8,399 bases of DNA, from contig JACQGT010000097.1 in NCBI GenBank assembly GCA_016199425.1, positions 1-8,399 of the forward strand. Direction: 5' to 3'. The translations under genes and the position numbers were made by a program. Numbering within the stretch: the stretch's first letter is position 1; each line of letters begins with the position of its first letter. Below are positions 1 to 6,401 of this stretch, piece by piece. The notes beneath the pieces are model-generated. The model made no database searches and was not told where the DNA came from. It saw only the letters and a list, made by a program, of their open reading frames with translations. The stretch comes from Chloroflexota bacterium. GTDB lineage: Bacteria; Chloroflexota; Anaerolineae; Caldilineales; Caldilineaceae.

Positions 1-11
1 ACCCGTTCGCT

Positions 12-66
12 TGATTTCGATACGCCTCGCAGACTCGGCTACCCTTCGACAAGCTCAGGACACCGC
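12..66. repeat. Dispersed REP-like intergenic repeat (putative)
   Basis: The stretch contains a TTTCGATACGCCTCG-like segment followed by CCTTCGACAAGCTCAGG at 43-59. I recognise both from memory as wording of dispersed repeats found between genes in many high-GC environmental bacteria. Only one copy is present in the window, so the repeat status rests on recall and not on an internal comparison. An open frame runs through it into the downstream gene, but the true start of that gene is at 224, so this stretch is probably untranslated. Confidence 0.45.
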
Positions 67-142
67 TCAATCTGCGCTCACTGATCTGGTTGGCTTGCGT
101 AGTTACCCCCTGCCTCTCCCACCGCGATGGATGCTCCCCGCC

Positions 143-157
143 CAGAGCGGCGCTCTG
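143..157. promoter_or_regulatory. Inverted repeat upstream of -10, possible operator
   Basis: A perfect 6-bp inverted repeat, CAGAGC (143-148), spacer GGC, GCTCTG (152-157), ends 12 bases before the extended -10 element at 169. It covers the usual -35 zone of that promoter, where no good -35 hexamer is visible, so a regulator could bind here. It could equally be part of the repeat-rich leader. No family can be named. Confidence 0.3.
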
Positions 158-168
158 TCAACATTCTG

Positions 169-177
169 TGGTACAAT
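169..177 (+). promoter_or_regulatory. Extended -10 promoter for the nucleotidyltransferase gene
   Basis: TGGTACAAT at 169-177 reads as TGn followed by TACAAT, one mismatch from TATAAT. That is the extended -10 pattern that can do without a -35 box. Transcription would begin near 184, leaving a leader of about 40 bases with the ribosome binding site GGGAGAAG at 211-218. The call rests on motif and position only. Confidence 0.45.
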
Positions 178-223
178 CCTCCCATTCGATCTCATCTTCC
201 CGCCACCCCTGGGAGAAGCGTTT

Positions 224-1069
224 ATGCACATCACCAAAGCACTTATCACCGCGGCCGGGCGGCGACAGCGCACCCTGCCCCTGCAAACTCTCATCGACCG
301 GGACGGCGTAGAAAAGTCAGTCCTGCGCATTCTGGTGGAGGAGGTCATCGCTGCCGGGGTAGACGACATCGGGGTCGTCGTCCACCCCGGCGATGAGAGC
401 GCCTACGCCGATGTGGTGGGCGAGCACGCGGGCCGCCTGCGCTTTCTCCCCCAAAGCGAACCCCTGGGCTACGGCCACGCGGTCCACTGCGCGCGTGACT
501 TTGTGGGTGGCGATCCCTTTCTCCATCTGGTGGGGGATCACCTCTACGTGAGCCGGGACGGCCAGGGCTGCGCGCAACGGCTGGTGGAGGTGGCGGCACA
601 GCAGGGCTGCGCGGTCTCCGCGGTGCAGGCCACCCGGGAGCATCTGCTGCCCTACTACGGCGCAGTGGGAGGTCGGCGGCTGGCGGGTCGGGAGAACCTC
701 TACCGCATCGAGACGGTCATGGAAAAGCCCACCCCCACCCAGGCCGAGCAGCACCTGCTTGCGCCGGGGCTGCGCGCCGGCCACTATCTCTGCTTCTTTG
801 GAATGCACGTCCTCACCCCGGCGCTGATGGAGATTCTGGGCCGTCTCCTGGCGGAGGAGAACGCGGCCGGCCTGCCCCTCTCCGCCGCGCTGGACGAGCT
901 GGCCCGCCGCGAGCAATACCTGGCCTACCAGCAGCAGGCCCAGCGCTTCGACGTGGGCGTGAAGTACGGCCTGCTCACCGCGCAGATGGCCCTGGCGCTC
1001 AACGGCCAGGACCGGGACGAAGTGCTGGCCCGCCTGCTGGAACTCCTGGCCCAACGGGAGGGGAAGTGA
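224..1069 (+). CDS. GalU-like sugar-1-phosphate nucleotidyltransferase
   Basis: A 281-residue cytoplasmic enzyme of the bacterial nucleotidyl transferase (GT-A-like, GalU/RmlA) family, expected to join a nucleoside triphosphate to a sugar-1-phosphate with release of pyrophosphate. Visible motifs are the nucleotide loop ITAAGRRQRTLP (8-19), LGYGHAV (81-87), VGDHLY (103-108, first metal Asp at 105), EKP (167-169) and FDVGVKYGLLTA (242-253, second metal Asp at 243). The length fits GalU (about 290). The start at 224 was chosen because GGGAGAAG lies five bases upstream; the frame stays open to 11, but only through repeat-like leader. The nucleotide loop is odd: GalU has AAGxGTRxLPxTK, while here RRQR replaces xGTR and the lysine after LP is missing. 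It may therefore be a divergent subfamily with unknown nucleotide and sugar. The next gene encodes a second, unrelated pyrophosphorylase domain, so both probably serve nucleotide-sugar supply. Confidence 0.8.
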   Translation: MHITKALITAAGRRQRTLPLQTLIDRDGVEKSVLRILVEEVIAAGVDDIGVVVHPGDESAYADVVGEHAGRLRFLPQSEPLGYGHAVHCARDFVGGDPFLHLVGDHLYVSRDGQGCAQRLVEVAAQQGCAVSAVQATREHLLPYYGAVGGRRLAGRENLYRIETVMEKPTPTQAEQHLLAPGLRAGHYLCFFGMHVLTPALMEILGRLLAEENAAGLPLSAALDELARREQYLAYQQQAQRFDVGVKYGLLTAQMALALNGQDRDEVLARLLELLAQREGK

Positions 1070-1104
1070 TGAAAAGGGTAACTCCGAATCCGCTACCGTT
1101 GAGT

Positions 1105-1270
1105 GTATTGCGTATTGCGTATTGCGTAGGTGGGGGGCGATCAGGCCTTTCTCCCGCAGAGGCACGGAGACGCAGAGAAATAAAGCCGACAGAGCGGCCC
1201 ATCTTCCCTTCCGGGGATGATTTTGGATCGCGCACGCGCCACGCAATACGCAATACGCAATACGCAATAC
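1105..1270. repeat. 166-bp element with heptamer-built inverted ends
   Basis: Three tandem TATTGCG heptamers (1106-1126) face four tandem CGCAATA heptamers (1242-1269). The left arm 1105-1128 and the right arm 1247-1270 are perfect 24-base inverted repeats. The 118-base core carries a GCAGAGGCACGGAGACGCAG stretch (1156-1175), which resembles dispersed repeats I recall from environmental genomes. The element fills the gap between the two sugar genes and ends six bases before the Shine-Dalgarno GGGGAGG (1276-1282) of the downstream gene. A transcript could fold into a long hairpin and affect coupling of the two genes. It encodes no plausible protein. Confidence 0.8.
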
Positions 1271-1289
1271 CCACCGGGGAGGCCCGCCG

Positions 1290-4200
1290 ATGAGCCAACT
1301 CATCCCCATCATCACCTCCCCTGACCCGGCCATCCGGGATCGCTCGCTGGAAGGCTTTGCCCGCAACGCTTCCCTGGCTGCGCTGCTGGACGAGTGCAGG
1401 GCTTTGGAGCGGATGCGCCGGGAGAATGCCAATCTCTACGAACGGGTGCGGGCGCTCTTTTTTCTCTACGCGCTGCACCGCTTTCACCTGCCCGCCAAAG
1501 CCGACCTGCCCGGCCAGGGACACATCCCCTTCGACGGCTACGAGCATCTGTTGCAACGCCGTTTCGAGGAGGCCATCGACCGCTTTCTGGCCCAGCAGGC
1601 CGCCGACGGCCCCAACGCGGCCATCTCCAGCGGGCTGGCCGCAGCTTATCACCAGCTCGGCTTCCAGACGTTGGCCGATCAGGTGCGGCGCAGCGTGCGC
1701 AACGTGCGGGGCAACCGCTGGATGTTCCGGGCCGGCCACCCGACGGACCACCCCCTGCGCATTCGGCCAGAACTCCTGCGTCCGTCGGCCACTGGGCTTT
1801 TCCCTATCCTGCGCGAGCGCACGCCCGTGCGGATGGACCTGACCCACAGCGGTTGGAGCGACATCTTCTTTCTGGGGATGGACTTTCCCGAAGGGGCCCG
1901 GGTGCTGAACGTCTCCATCGACCTGAGCGTGCTGGGCCAAACCGATGCAAGCTCCCCCCAAAATGGGGGGCGGGGGGGGGTAACACCCCAGCCGCCAGTG
2001 GAGGCCTGGCTGCGGGTCATCGACCGGCCCCTCCTGCGCCTGACCAGTGTGGATTTGGGCGCGTCCGCGGAGATCACTTCCCTGGCCGAAATTTTTGACT
2101 TCGCCAGAGATTATTTGGGGCTGCTCAAAGCCGCGCTGATTGCCGGGGGGATTGTGCCGCCGGGGATGGAGGGGGCGCAACAGCCGTTGAGCGATCTGCT
2201 GGCCCGGCTGGTCGGTCCTGGCCTGGGGCTGGAACTGGTGAGCAAAGTCAACGACATCCCCAAAGGCTCGAGGCTGGCCGTCTCCACCACTCTGCTGGCC
2301 TCGCTGATCGCCGTCTGTATGCGCGCCACCGGCCAGACCCGCTCCCTGACCGGCGGGCTGGACGAGGAGGAGCGGCGGCTGGTGGCGGCGCGGGCCATTC
2401 TGGGCGAGTGGCTGGGCGGCTCCGGCGGCGGCTGGCAGGATTCGGGCGGCGTCTGGCCGGGGATGAAGCTGATTCAGGGCGAATTGGCCGCCGAGGGCGA
2501 CCCGGAGTTCGGCGTCAGCCGGGGGCGGCTGCTGCCCAGCCATCACGTCTACGGCCGGGACGAAGTGAGCGACGCCACCCGGCGCAAACTCCAGGAGAGT
2601 CTCGTGCTGGTCCACGGGGGGATGGCACAGGACGTCGGCCCGATTCTGGAGATGGTGACGGAGAAGTATCTGCTGCGTTGCGAAGCCGAATGGCAGGGGC
2701 GCAAAGCTGCCATCCGCACCCTGGACCAGATCACCGGTCTGCTCGCAGCCGGGGACGTGCGGGCCATCGGCGCGGCCACGGAGGCCAACTTCCGCGGCCC
2801 CATCCAGACGATTATCCCCTGGGCGGGCAACCGCTACACCGACACTCTCATCCAGCGGGTGCGGGCCGAGTTTGGCGACCGCTTCTGGGGCTTTTGGATG
2901 CTGGGCGGGATGTCCGGCGGCGGGATGGGGTTTATCTTCGACCCAGCCCACAAAGCCAGGGGCCAGGCCCGCTTGCAGGCGATACTAGACGAGACGAAGG
3001 CGGCGCTGGAAGGGGCCGTGCCCTTTGCCATGCAGCCGGTGGTCTACGATTTCGCCATCAACGAGCGGGGGACGTGGGCGGAACTGGCCGACGGCGAAAG
3101 CGCGCTGATGCCCGCCAGCTACTACACCCTCACCGTTCCCGACCTGCTGCGCCAGGAGCAGCGCGCCCTCTCCCCTTCCCGCCGCGCCGAGCTGGACCGC
3201 TTCGGCGCGGCCTGCCGCACAGACCCGGCCCTCTCTGGGACTGTGCAGGCGCTCTTCGACCGGCTGCTGCCCCAGGCCGAACAGTCCGCGCCGGGCAGCC
3301 AAAGCCTGGACGAACTGCTGGCCGCCAACGGTTTCGACCGGGCGCAGCACGAGCAGATTCGCGCCGAACTGCACAGCGGGCGTATCGGTCTGGCCCAGAA
3401 CCGGCTGCCCAGCCGCGCCCGCATCGAGGACGCGCAGCCGGGGGATGTGATCGACGCCACCGGAGGTCTTCCGGAAGAGTTGCGCCGGATGGGGCTGGAT
3501 GCCCTGGCGCGAGGGGAAGTGGCGGTCGTCTCCCTGGCCGGGGGCGTCGGCAGCCGCTGGACAAAAGGCGCGGGTGTCGTCAAGGCGCTCAATCCCTTTG
3601 CCCGGCTGGACGGGAAACACCGCAACTTTGTGGAGGTGCATCTGGCGAAAAGCCGGCGTATCAGCCGTCTGGCCGGGACGCCCCTGCCCCACATCTTCAC
3701 CACCAGCTATCTGACCCACGCCGCTATCCGGGACTTTCTGGCCGCAGAGGGCAACTACGGCTACGAAGGGCCGCTGCTCCTCTCACCGGGGCGGGCCATC
3801 GGTCTGCGGCTGATCCCGATGGCGCGGGATTTGCGCTTCGCCTGGGAGGAGACGCCCCAGCGGCTTCTCGACGAGCAGGCGCAGAAGGTGCAGGAGTCTC
3901 TGCACGCCGCGCTGATCGGCTGGGCGCAGGCGACGGGCGAGGGCAGCGATTACACGGACAACCTGCCCAGCCAGTGCATCCACCCGGTTGGCCACTTGTA
4001 CGAGCTGCCCAACCTGCTGCGCAACGGCGTCCTGGCCGATCTGCTGGACGACCGTCCGCAACTGCGCACGCTCTTTCTGCACAACATCGACACAGTGGGC
4101 GCGGACGTGGACCCGGCCCTGCTGGGGCTGCACATCCAGAGCGGTGGGGCGATGACCGGCGAGGTGATCCACCGGCTGCTGGCGGATCGGGGCGGCGGGC

Positions 4201-4643
4201 TGGCCCGCATTGACGGGCGTCTGCGGCTGGTGGAGGGGCTGGCCTTGCCCGATGAACGCATCGAATTTGGCCTGCGCTACTACAATTCCAGCAGTTTTTG
4301 GATCGACATCGACCGGCTGCTGGCCCTCTTTGGCCTGGGCCGGGGCGATCTGCGGGACGAGGCCCGGGTCTCCGCGGCTGTGCGCGGGATGGCGGCGCGT
4401 ATGCCCACGTATGTGACGCTGAAGGATGTGAAGAAGCGTTGGGGCAAAGGCCAGGAGGACATCTTCCCCATCACCCAATTCGAGAAGCTGTGGGGGGATA
4501 TGACCGCTCTGCCCGAACTCGACTGCCGCTTTGTGGCCGTGCCCCGGCTGCGGGGGCAGCAGCTGAAGGAGGTAGACCAGCTCGACGGCTGGCTGCAGGA
4601 TGGGTCCGCGGCGTATGTGGCGGGGTTGTGTGATTGGGGTTGA
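1290..4643 (+). CDS. Fusion: fucokinase-like GHMP kinase + UDPGP-type pyrophosphorylase
   Basis: An 1117-residue protein that looks bifunctional: phosphorylation of a sugar at C1, then transfer of the sugar-1-phosphate to a nucleotide. Residues 1-160 are a helix-rich region I do not recognise. Residues 175-590 read as a GHMP kinase of the L-fucokinase type: PVRMDLTHSGWSD (179-191), an ATP loop PKGSRLAVSTT (324-334), GSGGGWQDSGG (377-387, candidate catalytic Asp 384) and GGMSGGGMGF (539-548). Residues 740-1110 read as a UDPGP-family pyrophosphorylase: LAGGVGSRW (749-757), IFTTSYLTH (802-810), HPVGHLYELPNLL (898-910), FLHNIDTVGADVDP (929-942) and NSSSFWID (999-1006). Bacteroides Fkp and plant FKGP carry the pyrophosphorylase first and the kinase second; the order here is reversed. 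The ATP loop departs from the usual PxxxGLGSS at two glycines. GGGGAGG sits seven bases before the ATG. Sugar and nucleotide are unknown; fucose is only one candidate. The domain calls come from motif reading, without a profile search. Confidence 0.72.
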   Translation: MSQLIPIITSPDPAIRDRSLEGFARNASLAALLDECRALERMRRENANLYERVRALFFLYALHRFHLPAKADLPGQGHIPFDGYEHLLQRRFEEAIDRFLAQQAADGPNAAISSGLAAAYHQLGFQTLADQVRRSVRNVRGNRWMFRAGHPTDHPLRIRPELLRPSATGLFPILRERTPVRMDLTHSGWSDIFFLGMDFPEGARVLNVSIDLSVLGQTDASSPQNGGRGGVTPQPPVEAWLRVIDRPLLRLTSVDLGASAEITSLAEIFDFARDYLGLLKAALIAGGIVPPGMEGAQQPLSDLLARLVGPGLGLELVSKVNDIPKGSRLAVSTTLLASLIAVCMRATGQTRSLTGGLDEEERRLVAARAILGEWLGGSGGGWQDSGGVWPGMKLIQGELAAEGDPEFGVSRGRLLPSHHVYGRDEVSDATRRKLQESLVLVHGGMAQDVGPILEMVTEKYLLRCEAEWQGRKAAIRTLDQITGLLAAGDVRAIGAATEANFRGPIQTIIPWAGNRYTDTLIQRVRAEFGDRFWGFWMLGGMSGGGMGFIFDPAHKARGQARLQAILDETKAALEGAVPFAMQPVVYDFAINERGTWAELADGESALMPASYYTLTVPDLLRQEQRALSPSRRAELDRFGAACRTDPALSGTVQALFDRLLPQAEQSAPGSQSLDELLAANGFDRAQHEQIRAELHSGRIGLAQNRLPSRARIEDAQPGDVIDATGGLPEELRRMGLDALARGEVAVVSLAGGVGSRWTKGAGVVKALNPFARLDGKHRNFVEVHLAKSRRISRLAGTPLPHIFTTSYLTHAAIRDFLAAEGNYGYEGPLLLSPGRAIGLRLIPMARDLRFAWEETPQRLLDEQAQKVQESLHAALIGWAQATGEGSDYTDNLPSQCIHPVGHLYELPNLLRNGVLADLLDDRPQLRTLFLHNIDTVGADVDPALLGLHIQSGGAMTGEVIHRLLADRGGGLARIDGRLRLVEGLALPDERIEFGLRYYNSSSFWIDIDRLLALFGLGRGDLRDEARVSAAVRGMAARMPTYVTLKDVKKRWGKGQEDIFPITQFEKLWGDMTALPELDCRFVAVPRLRGQQLKEVDQLDGWLQDGSAAYVAGLCDWG
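1952..1989. repeat. C/G-rich double palindrome inserted in frame in the kinase domain
   Basis: CCCCCCA (1954-1960), loop AAA, TGGGGGG (1964-1970) is a perfect 7-bp hairpin. After a single C comes a run of nine G (1972-1980), then a second inverted repeat GGGGT (1977-1981), AAC, ACCCC (1985-1989). Translated, it adds a low-complexity stretch, roughly residues 219-233 (DASSPQNGGRGGVTP), between the first kinase motif and the ATP loop. The content is unlike the surrounding coding sequence and resembles an intergenic palindromic repeat captured without breaking the frame. The G run is prone to slippage. Confidence 0.65.
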
Positions 4644-4669
4644 TCGTCAAACTGATGTTCTGTTATACT
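4640..4669 (+). promoter_or_regulatory. Sigma-70-type promoter for the vapB-like gene
   Basis: TTGATC (4640-4645) and TATACT (4664-4669) are separated by 18 bases, a good match to the TTGACA/TATAAT pattern. The -35 overlaps the stop codon of the upstream fusion gene (TGA at 4641-4643). Transcription would start near 4676, about 45 bases before the antitoxin start. This suggests that the toxin-antitoxin remnant is transcribed separately from the sugar genes. Confidence 0.55.
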
Positions 4670-4721
4670 ACGCACAGGCTGGGGAGTTACTGGGTGCTTC
4701 TATAGAGAAAGCGAGTCACAG

Positions 4722-4952
4722 ATGCAAAGGGTGATGGCAGGAGAACAACTTTGGGAGAAACTCGACCTGCTGACTGTATGGCAGCAGCAGATGGTTCTTG
4801 GATTGATTGACTTGCTACTGGAAGCGCAATCGGCTGTTGGCAGACGAAATAAGAGTAGACTGCTCTCCTTATCCGTTTGGACCGAAGAGGATATTCAACA
4901 GATCGAACAAGCGCAAGAGAAGGTCAATGAATGGCCACTTCCCCAATTCTGA
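4722..4952 (+). CDS. VapB-like antitoxin
   Basis: A 76-residue protein resembling antitoxins paired with PIN-domain toxins. The N-terminal part (8-35, LWEKLDLLTVWQQQMVLGLIDLLLE in outline) is an amphipathic helical segment like the DUF2281-type antitoxins. The C-terminal tail WTEEDIQQIEQAQEKVNEW followed by PLPQF matches the familiar toxin-wrapping ending with conserved W, ED and a final P-x-F. It overlaps the downstream toxin start (4931) by 22 bases, as is usual for such pairs. The ATG at 4722 has only a weak upstream purine stretch; Met5 at 4734, after AAAGGG, is an alternative start. GC is about 47% across 4741-4980, far below the neighbours, which points to separate acquisition. Its toxin partner is broken, so it would be an orphan antitoxin, able at most to repress its own promoter or neutralise a related toxin elsewhere. 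Confidence 0.65.
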   Translation: MQRVMAGEQLWEKLDLLTVWQQQMVLGLIDLLLEAQSAVGRRNKSRLLSLSVWTEEDIQQIEQAQEKVNEWPLPQF

Positions 4953-5030
4953 TCGACACATCCATTTTCATCGAACATCTGCGCAAACAGAAGAGAGACA
5001 AGCATCCTTTACAATGTGCTTGGTAACTAC
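4931..5030 (+). pseudogene. VapC-like PIN-domain toxin, frameshifted and truncated
   Basis: The frame from ATG 4931 gives 31 residues ending in TAA at 5024-5026. It includes ILIDTSIFIEHLR, the standard opening of VapC ribonucleases with the first catalytic Asp. After RDK the frame is lost. Skipping one base (C at 5003) restores a family-like continuation ILYNVLGNY to about 5030, after which the sequence becomes repeat-like and no other PIN motif follows. VapC is usually about 130 residues, with three further acidic active-site residues, none of which is present. The gene therefore carries both a frameshift and a 3' truncation and should be inactive. Confidence 0.75.
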
Positions 5031-5080
5031 TCAGGCCAGAAGGCCCATTCCGGGAATGAGGTCAGGCGCGTACCGTAGCT
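5031..5080. other. Non-coding junction between vapC remnant and minisatellite
   Basis: No gene is supported. The stretch contains a small palindrome, CATTCCGGGAATG (5046-5058), and a GTCAGGCGCG segment that may be a decayed first unit of the following 20-bp repeat. There is no T-run after the palindrome, so it does not look like an intrinsic terminator. This is where the PIN homology ends, making it the likely break point that removed the 3' part of the toxin gene. Confidence 0.4.
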
Positions 5081-5250
5081 GTATGTGATGCGCAGAGGCT
5101 GTACCCGGCGCACAGACGCCGTACCCCACCCACAGCCTCTGTACGCGACGCACAGAAGCTGTACCCGGCGCACAAACACTGTACCCCACCCACAGCCTCT
5201 GTACGAGACGCACAGAAGTTGTACCCGTTCCACATAGACTCTATCCCACC
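5081..5250. repeat. Minisatellite: nine 20-bp units with 60-bp higher-order period
   Basis: Units begin at 5081, 5101, 5121, 5141, 5161, 5181, 5201, 5221 and 5241. Seven of them open with GTAC, the first with GTAT and the last is degenerate. A typical unit is GTAC, six to eight variable C/G-rich bases, then CACAG and a variable end. Blocks 5101-5160 and 5161-5220 differ at only 5 of 60 positions, so the last expansion duplicated three units at once; the outer units are more diverged. Because 60 is divisible by three, the array is open in some minus-strand frames and gives a 20-residue repeat, but those frames have no start signal or family resemblance. It lies between convergent genes. Confidence 0.85.
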
Positions 5251-5266
5251 TATTTGGCCCATGCCA

Positions 5267-5294
5267 CGTAATACGCAACACGCAATACGAACTA
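5267..5294. repeat. Degenerate CGCAATA heptamer array
   Basis: Four consecutive seven-base units read CGTAATA, CGCAACA, CGCAATA, CGAACTA. The third is identical to the heptamer forming the right arm of the element at 1105-1270, and the others differ by one or two bases. The last unit contains CTA (5292-5294), which on the minus strand is the TAG stop codon of the neighbouring ligase gene. Only one arm is visible; no facing copy is seen before the minisatellite. Confidence 0.65.
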
Positions 5295-6401
5295 CAGCCC
5301 CTCCTTCGTCTCCCCGATCAAATGCTGCACCACCGCCCGCGTATCCCCATCGTGGGCGTCGAAGACCCGCAACTGGCGGTCGGCGCTGGTGCCCACCTCC
5401 AGCATCCGCTGGACCGGCTCGATCTCTCTGGCAATCCCCAGTTCGTCGATCTCCTCCCCCAGCAACTCCAACATCTCCCGGATCAGGGCCCGGGCGGGCA
5501 GTTCTGTCTTCTTGCCAAAGTCGATGAGCTTGCCGTCCAGCCCGTAGCGGGCCGCCCGCCATTTGTTTTCGGTGATCAGATCCCGCCGGTAGACCCGAAA
5601 GGTGATGTTGCGCTGGCGCAGTTTCCAGTGCCAGAGGACAATGGCCTGGCAGAGCGCGGCGATGGCGATGGCTTCGTCCACGCGAGTGCAGATGTCGCAG
5701 ACCCGAAATTCCAGAGTGGGGTAGGTGTGATGGGGGCGCACATCCCACCAGATTTTGCTGGAATCGGGGATACAGCCAGTGTTGACCAGTGTGCGGATCA
5801 GCCCCTCGTACTCGGCCCGGTTGCGGTAGACATCGGGAATGCCGCTGCGCGGGAAGTCCTCGAAAATCACCGCCCGGTAGCTCTTCAGCCCGGTCTTGTG
5901 GCCCGACCAGAAGGGGCTGCTCGTGCTCAGGGCCAGGAGGTGGGGCAGCATATAGCGCACCACATTCATTGTGTCGATGGCAAAATCCGGATCGTTCAGG
6001 CCGATGTGGATGTGCATCCCAAAAATCAGCAGGCGCTGGGCCAATAGCTGCATCTCTTCCAACACGCCCCGGTAGCGGGGAAAGGGCGTCACCTGCTGAT
6101 CGGACCAGCGACTGAAGGGGTGGGTGGCCGCGGCCACAATCGCCAGCCCCTTCTCCTCGGCCAGTTTGCAGATAAATTGGCGCTGGCGCAGCAGCTCCTC
6201 CATCGCCTGGGCCGGCGTCTCGCAGACCGGCGTGCCTAGCTCCACCATCGACTGGTGCAGCTCCGGCTTGATCTCCCGCTCCACCATCACCATCCGCCCG
6301 TCTTCGATGAACTGGGTGATGAACGAACGCAACTCCCCGCTCTCCGGGTCAACCACCTGATATTCCTCTTCGATGCCAATGGTCAGACTGGGGCGTTTCA
6401 T
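5292..6401 (-). CDS. YbdK/GCS2-type carboxylate-amine ligase, downstream paralogue
   Basis: A 369-residue cytoplasmic enzyme of the glutamate-cysteine ligase family 2 (YbdK-like), expected to join a carboxylate, typically glutamate, to an amine at the cost of ATP. Family motifs run through its whole length: IGIEEE (8-13), PELHQSMVELGTPVC (46-60), ATHPFSRW (92-99), FGMHIHIG (127-134), SSPFWSGHKTGLKSYR (161-176), IWWDVRPH (217-224), PTLEFRVCD (228-236) and ENKWRAARYG (278-287). The length is normal (about 370). The frame is open further upstream, but ATG 6401 overlaps the preceding stop as ATGA and has GGAGAG six bases upstream, which fixes the start. It is co-translated with the paralogous ligase before it. 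The stop lies in a heptamer repeat. YbdK proteins often show only weak glutamate-cysteine ligation, so the real substrates are open. Confidence 0.85.
   Translation of the reverse strand: MKRPSLTIGIEEEYQVVDPESGELRSFITQFIEDGRMVMVEREIKPELHQSMVELGTPVCETPAQAMEELLRQRQFICKLAEEKGLAIVAAATHPFSRWSDQQVTPFPRYRGVLEEMQLLAQRLLIFGMHIHIGLNDPDFAIDTMNVVRYMLPHLLALSTSSPFWSGHKTGLKSYRAVIFEDFPRSGIPDVYRNRAEYEGLIRTLVNTGCIPDSSKIWWDVRPHHTYPTLEFRVCDICTRVDEAIAIAALCQAIVLWHWKLRQRNITFRVYRRDLITENKWRAARYGLDGKLIDFGKKTELPARALIREMLELLGEEIDELGIAREIEPVQRMLEVGTSADRQLRVFDAHDGDTRAVVQHLIGETKEGL

Noticed and set aside
11..223. In-frame upstream extension of the nucleotidyltransferase gene to position 11
   Set aside because: The extension crosses repeat-like leader and a promoter motif, lacks family resemblance, and a strong ribosome binding site at 211-218 fixes the start at 224.
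1066..1293. 75-residue open frame between the two sugar genes, with a TGATG overlap at its start
   Set aside because: It is almost wholly the inverted heptamer element; the peptide is the translated repeat (RIAYCV, RNTQYAI) with no family resemblance. The overlap may be a relic of earlier coupling, but the frame does not match the downstream gene.
999..2951. Long minus-strand open frame of 650 codons opposite the fusion gene
   Set aside because: A shadow frame in very GC-rich coding sequence; its composition is low-complexity and the plus strand has clear enzyme motifs.
2408..4213. Plus-strand 601-codon frame overlapping the fusion gene
   Set aside because: An Arg/Gly/Pro-rich shadow frame, with no ribosome binding site or domain motif.
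5046..5058. CATTCCGGGAATG as a transcription terminator
   Set aside because: The stem is short with almost no loop, and no T-run follows on either strand.
5081..5250. Possible CRISPR array
   Set aside because: The units are contiguous 20-bp tandem copies without unique spacers, so this is a minisatellite.
5027..5281. Minus-strand repeat protein with a 20-residue period
   Set aside because: The period follows from the 60-bp DNA repeat; the frames lack a start signal and there is no sign of coding constraint.
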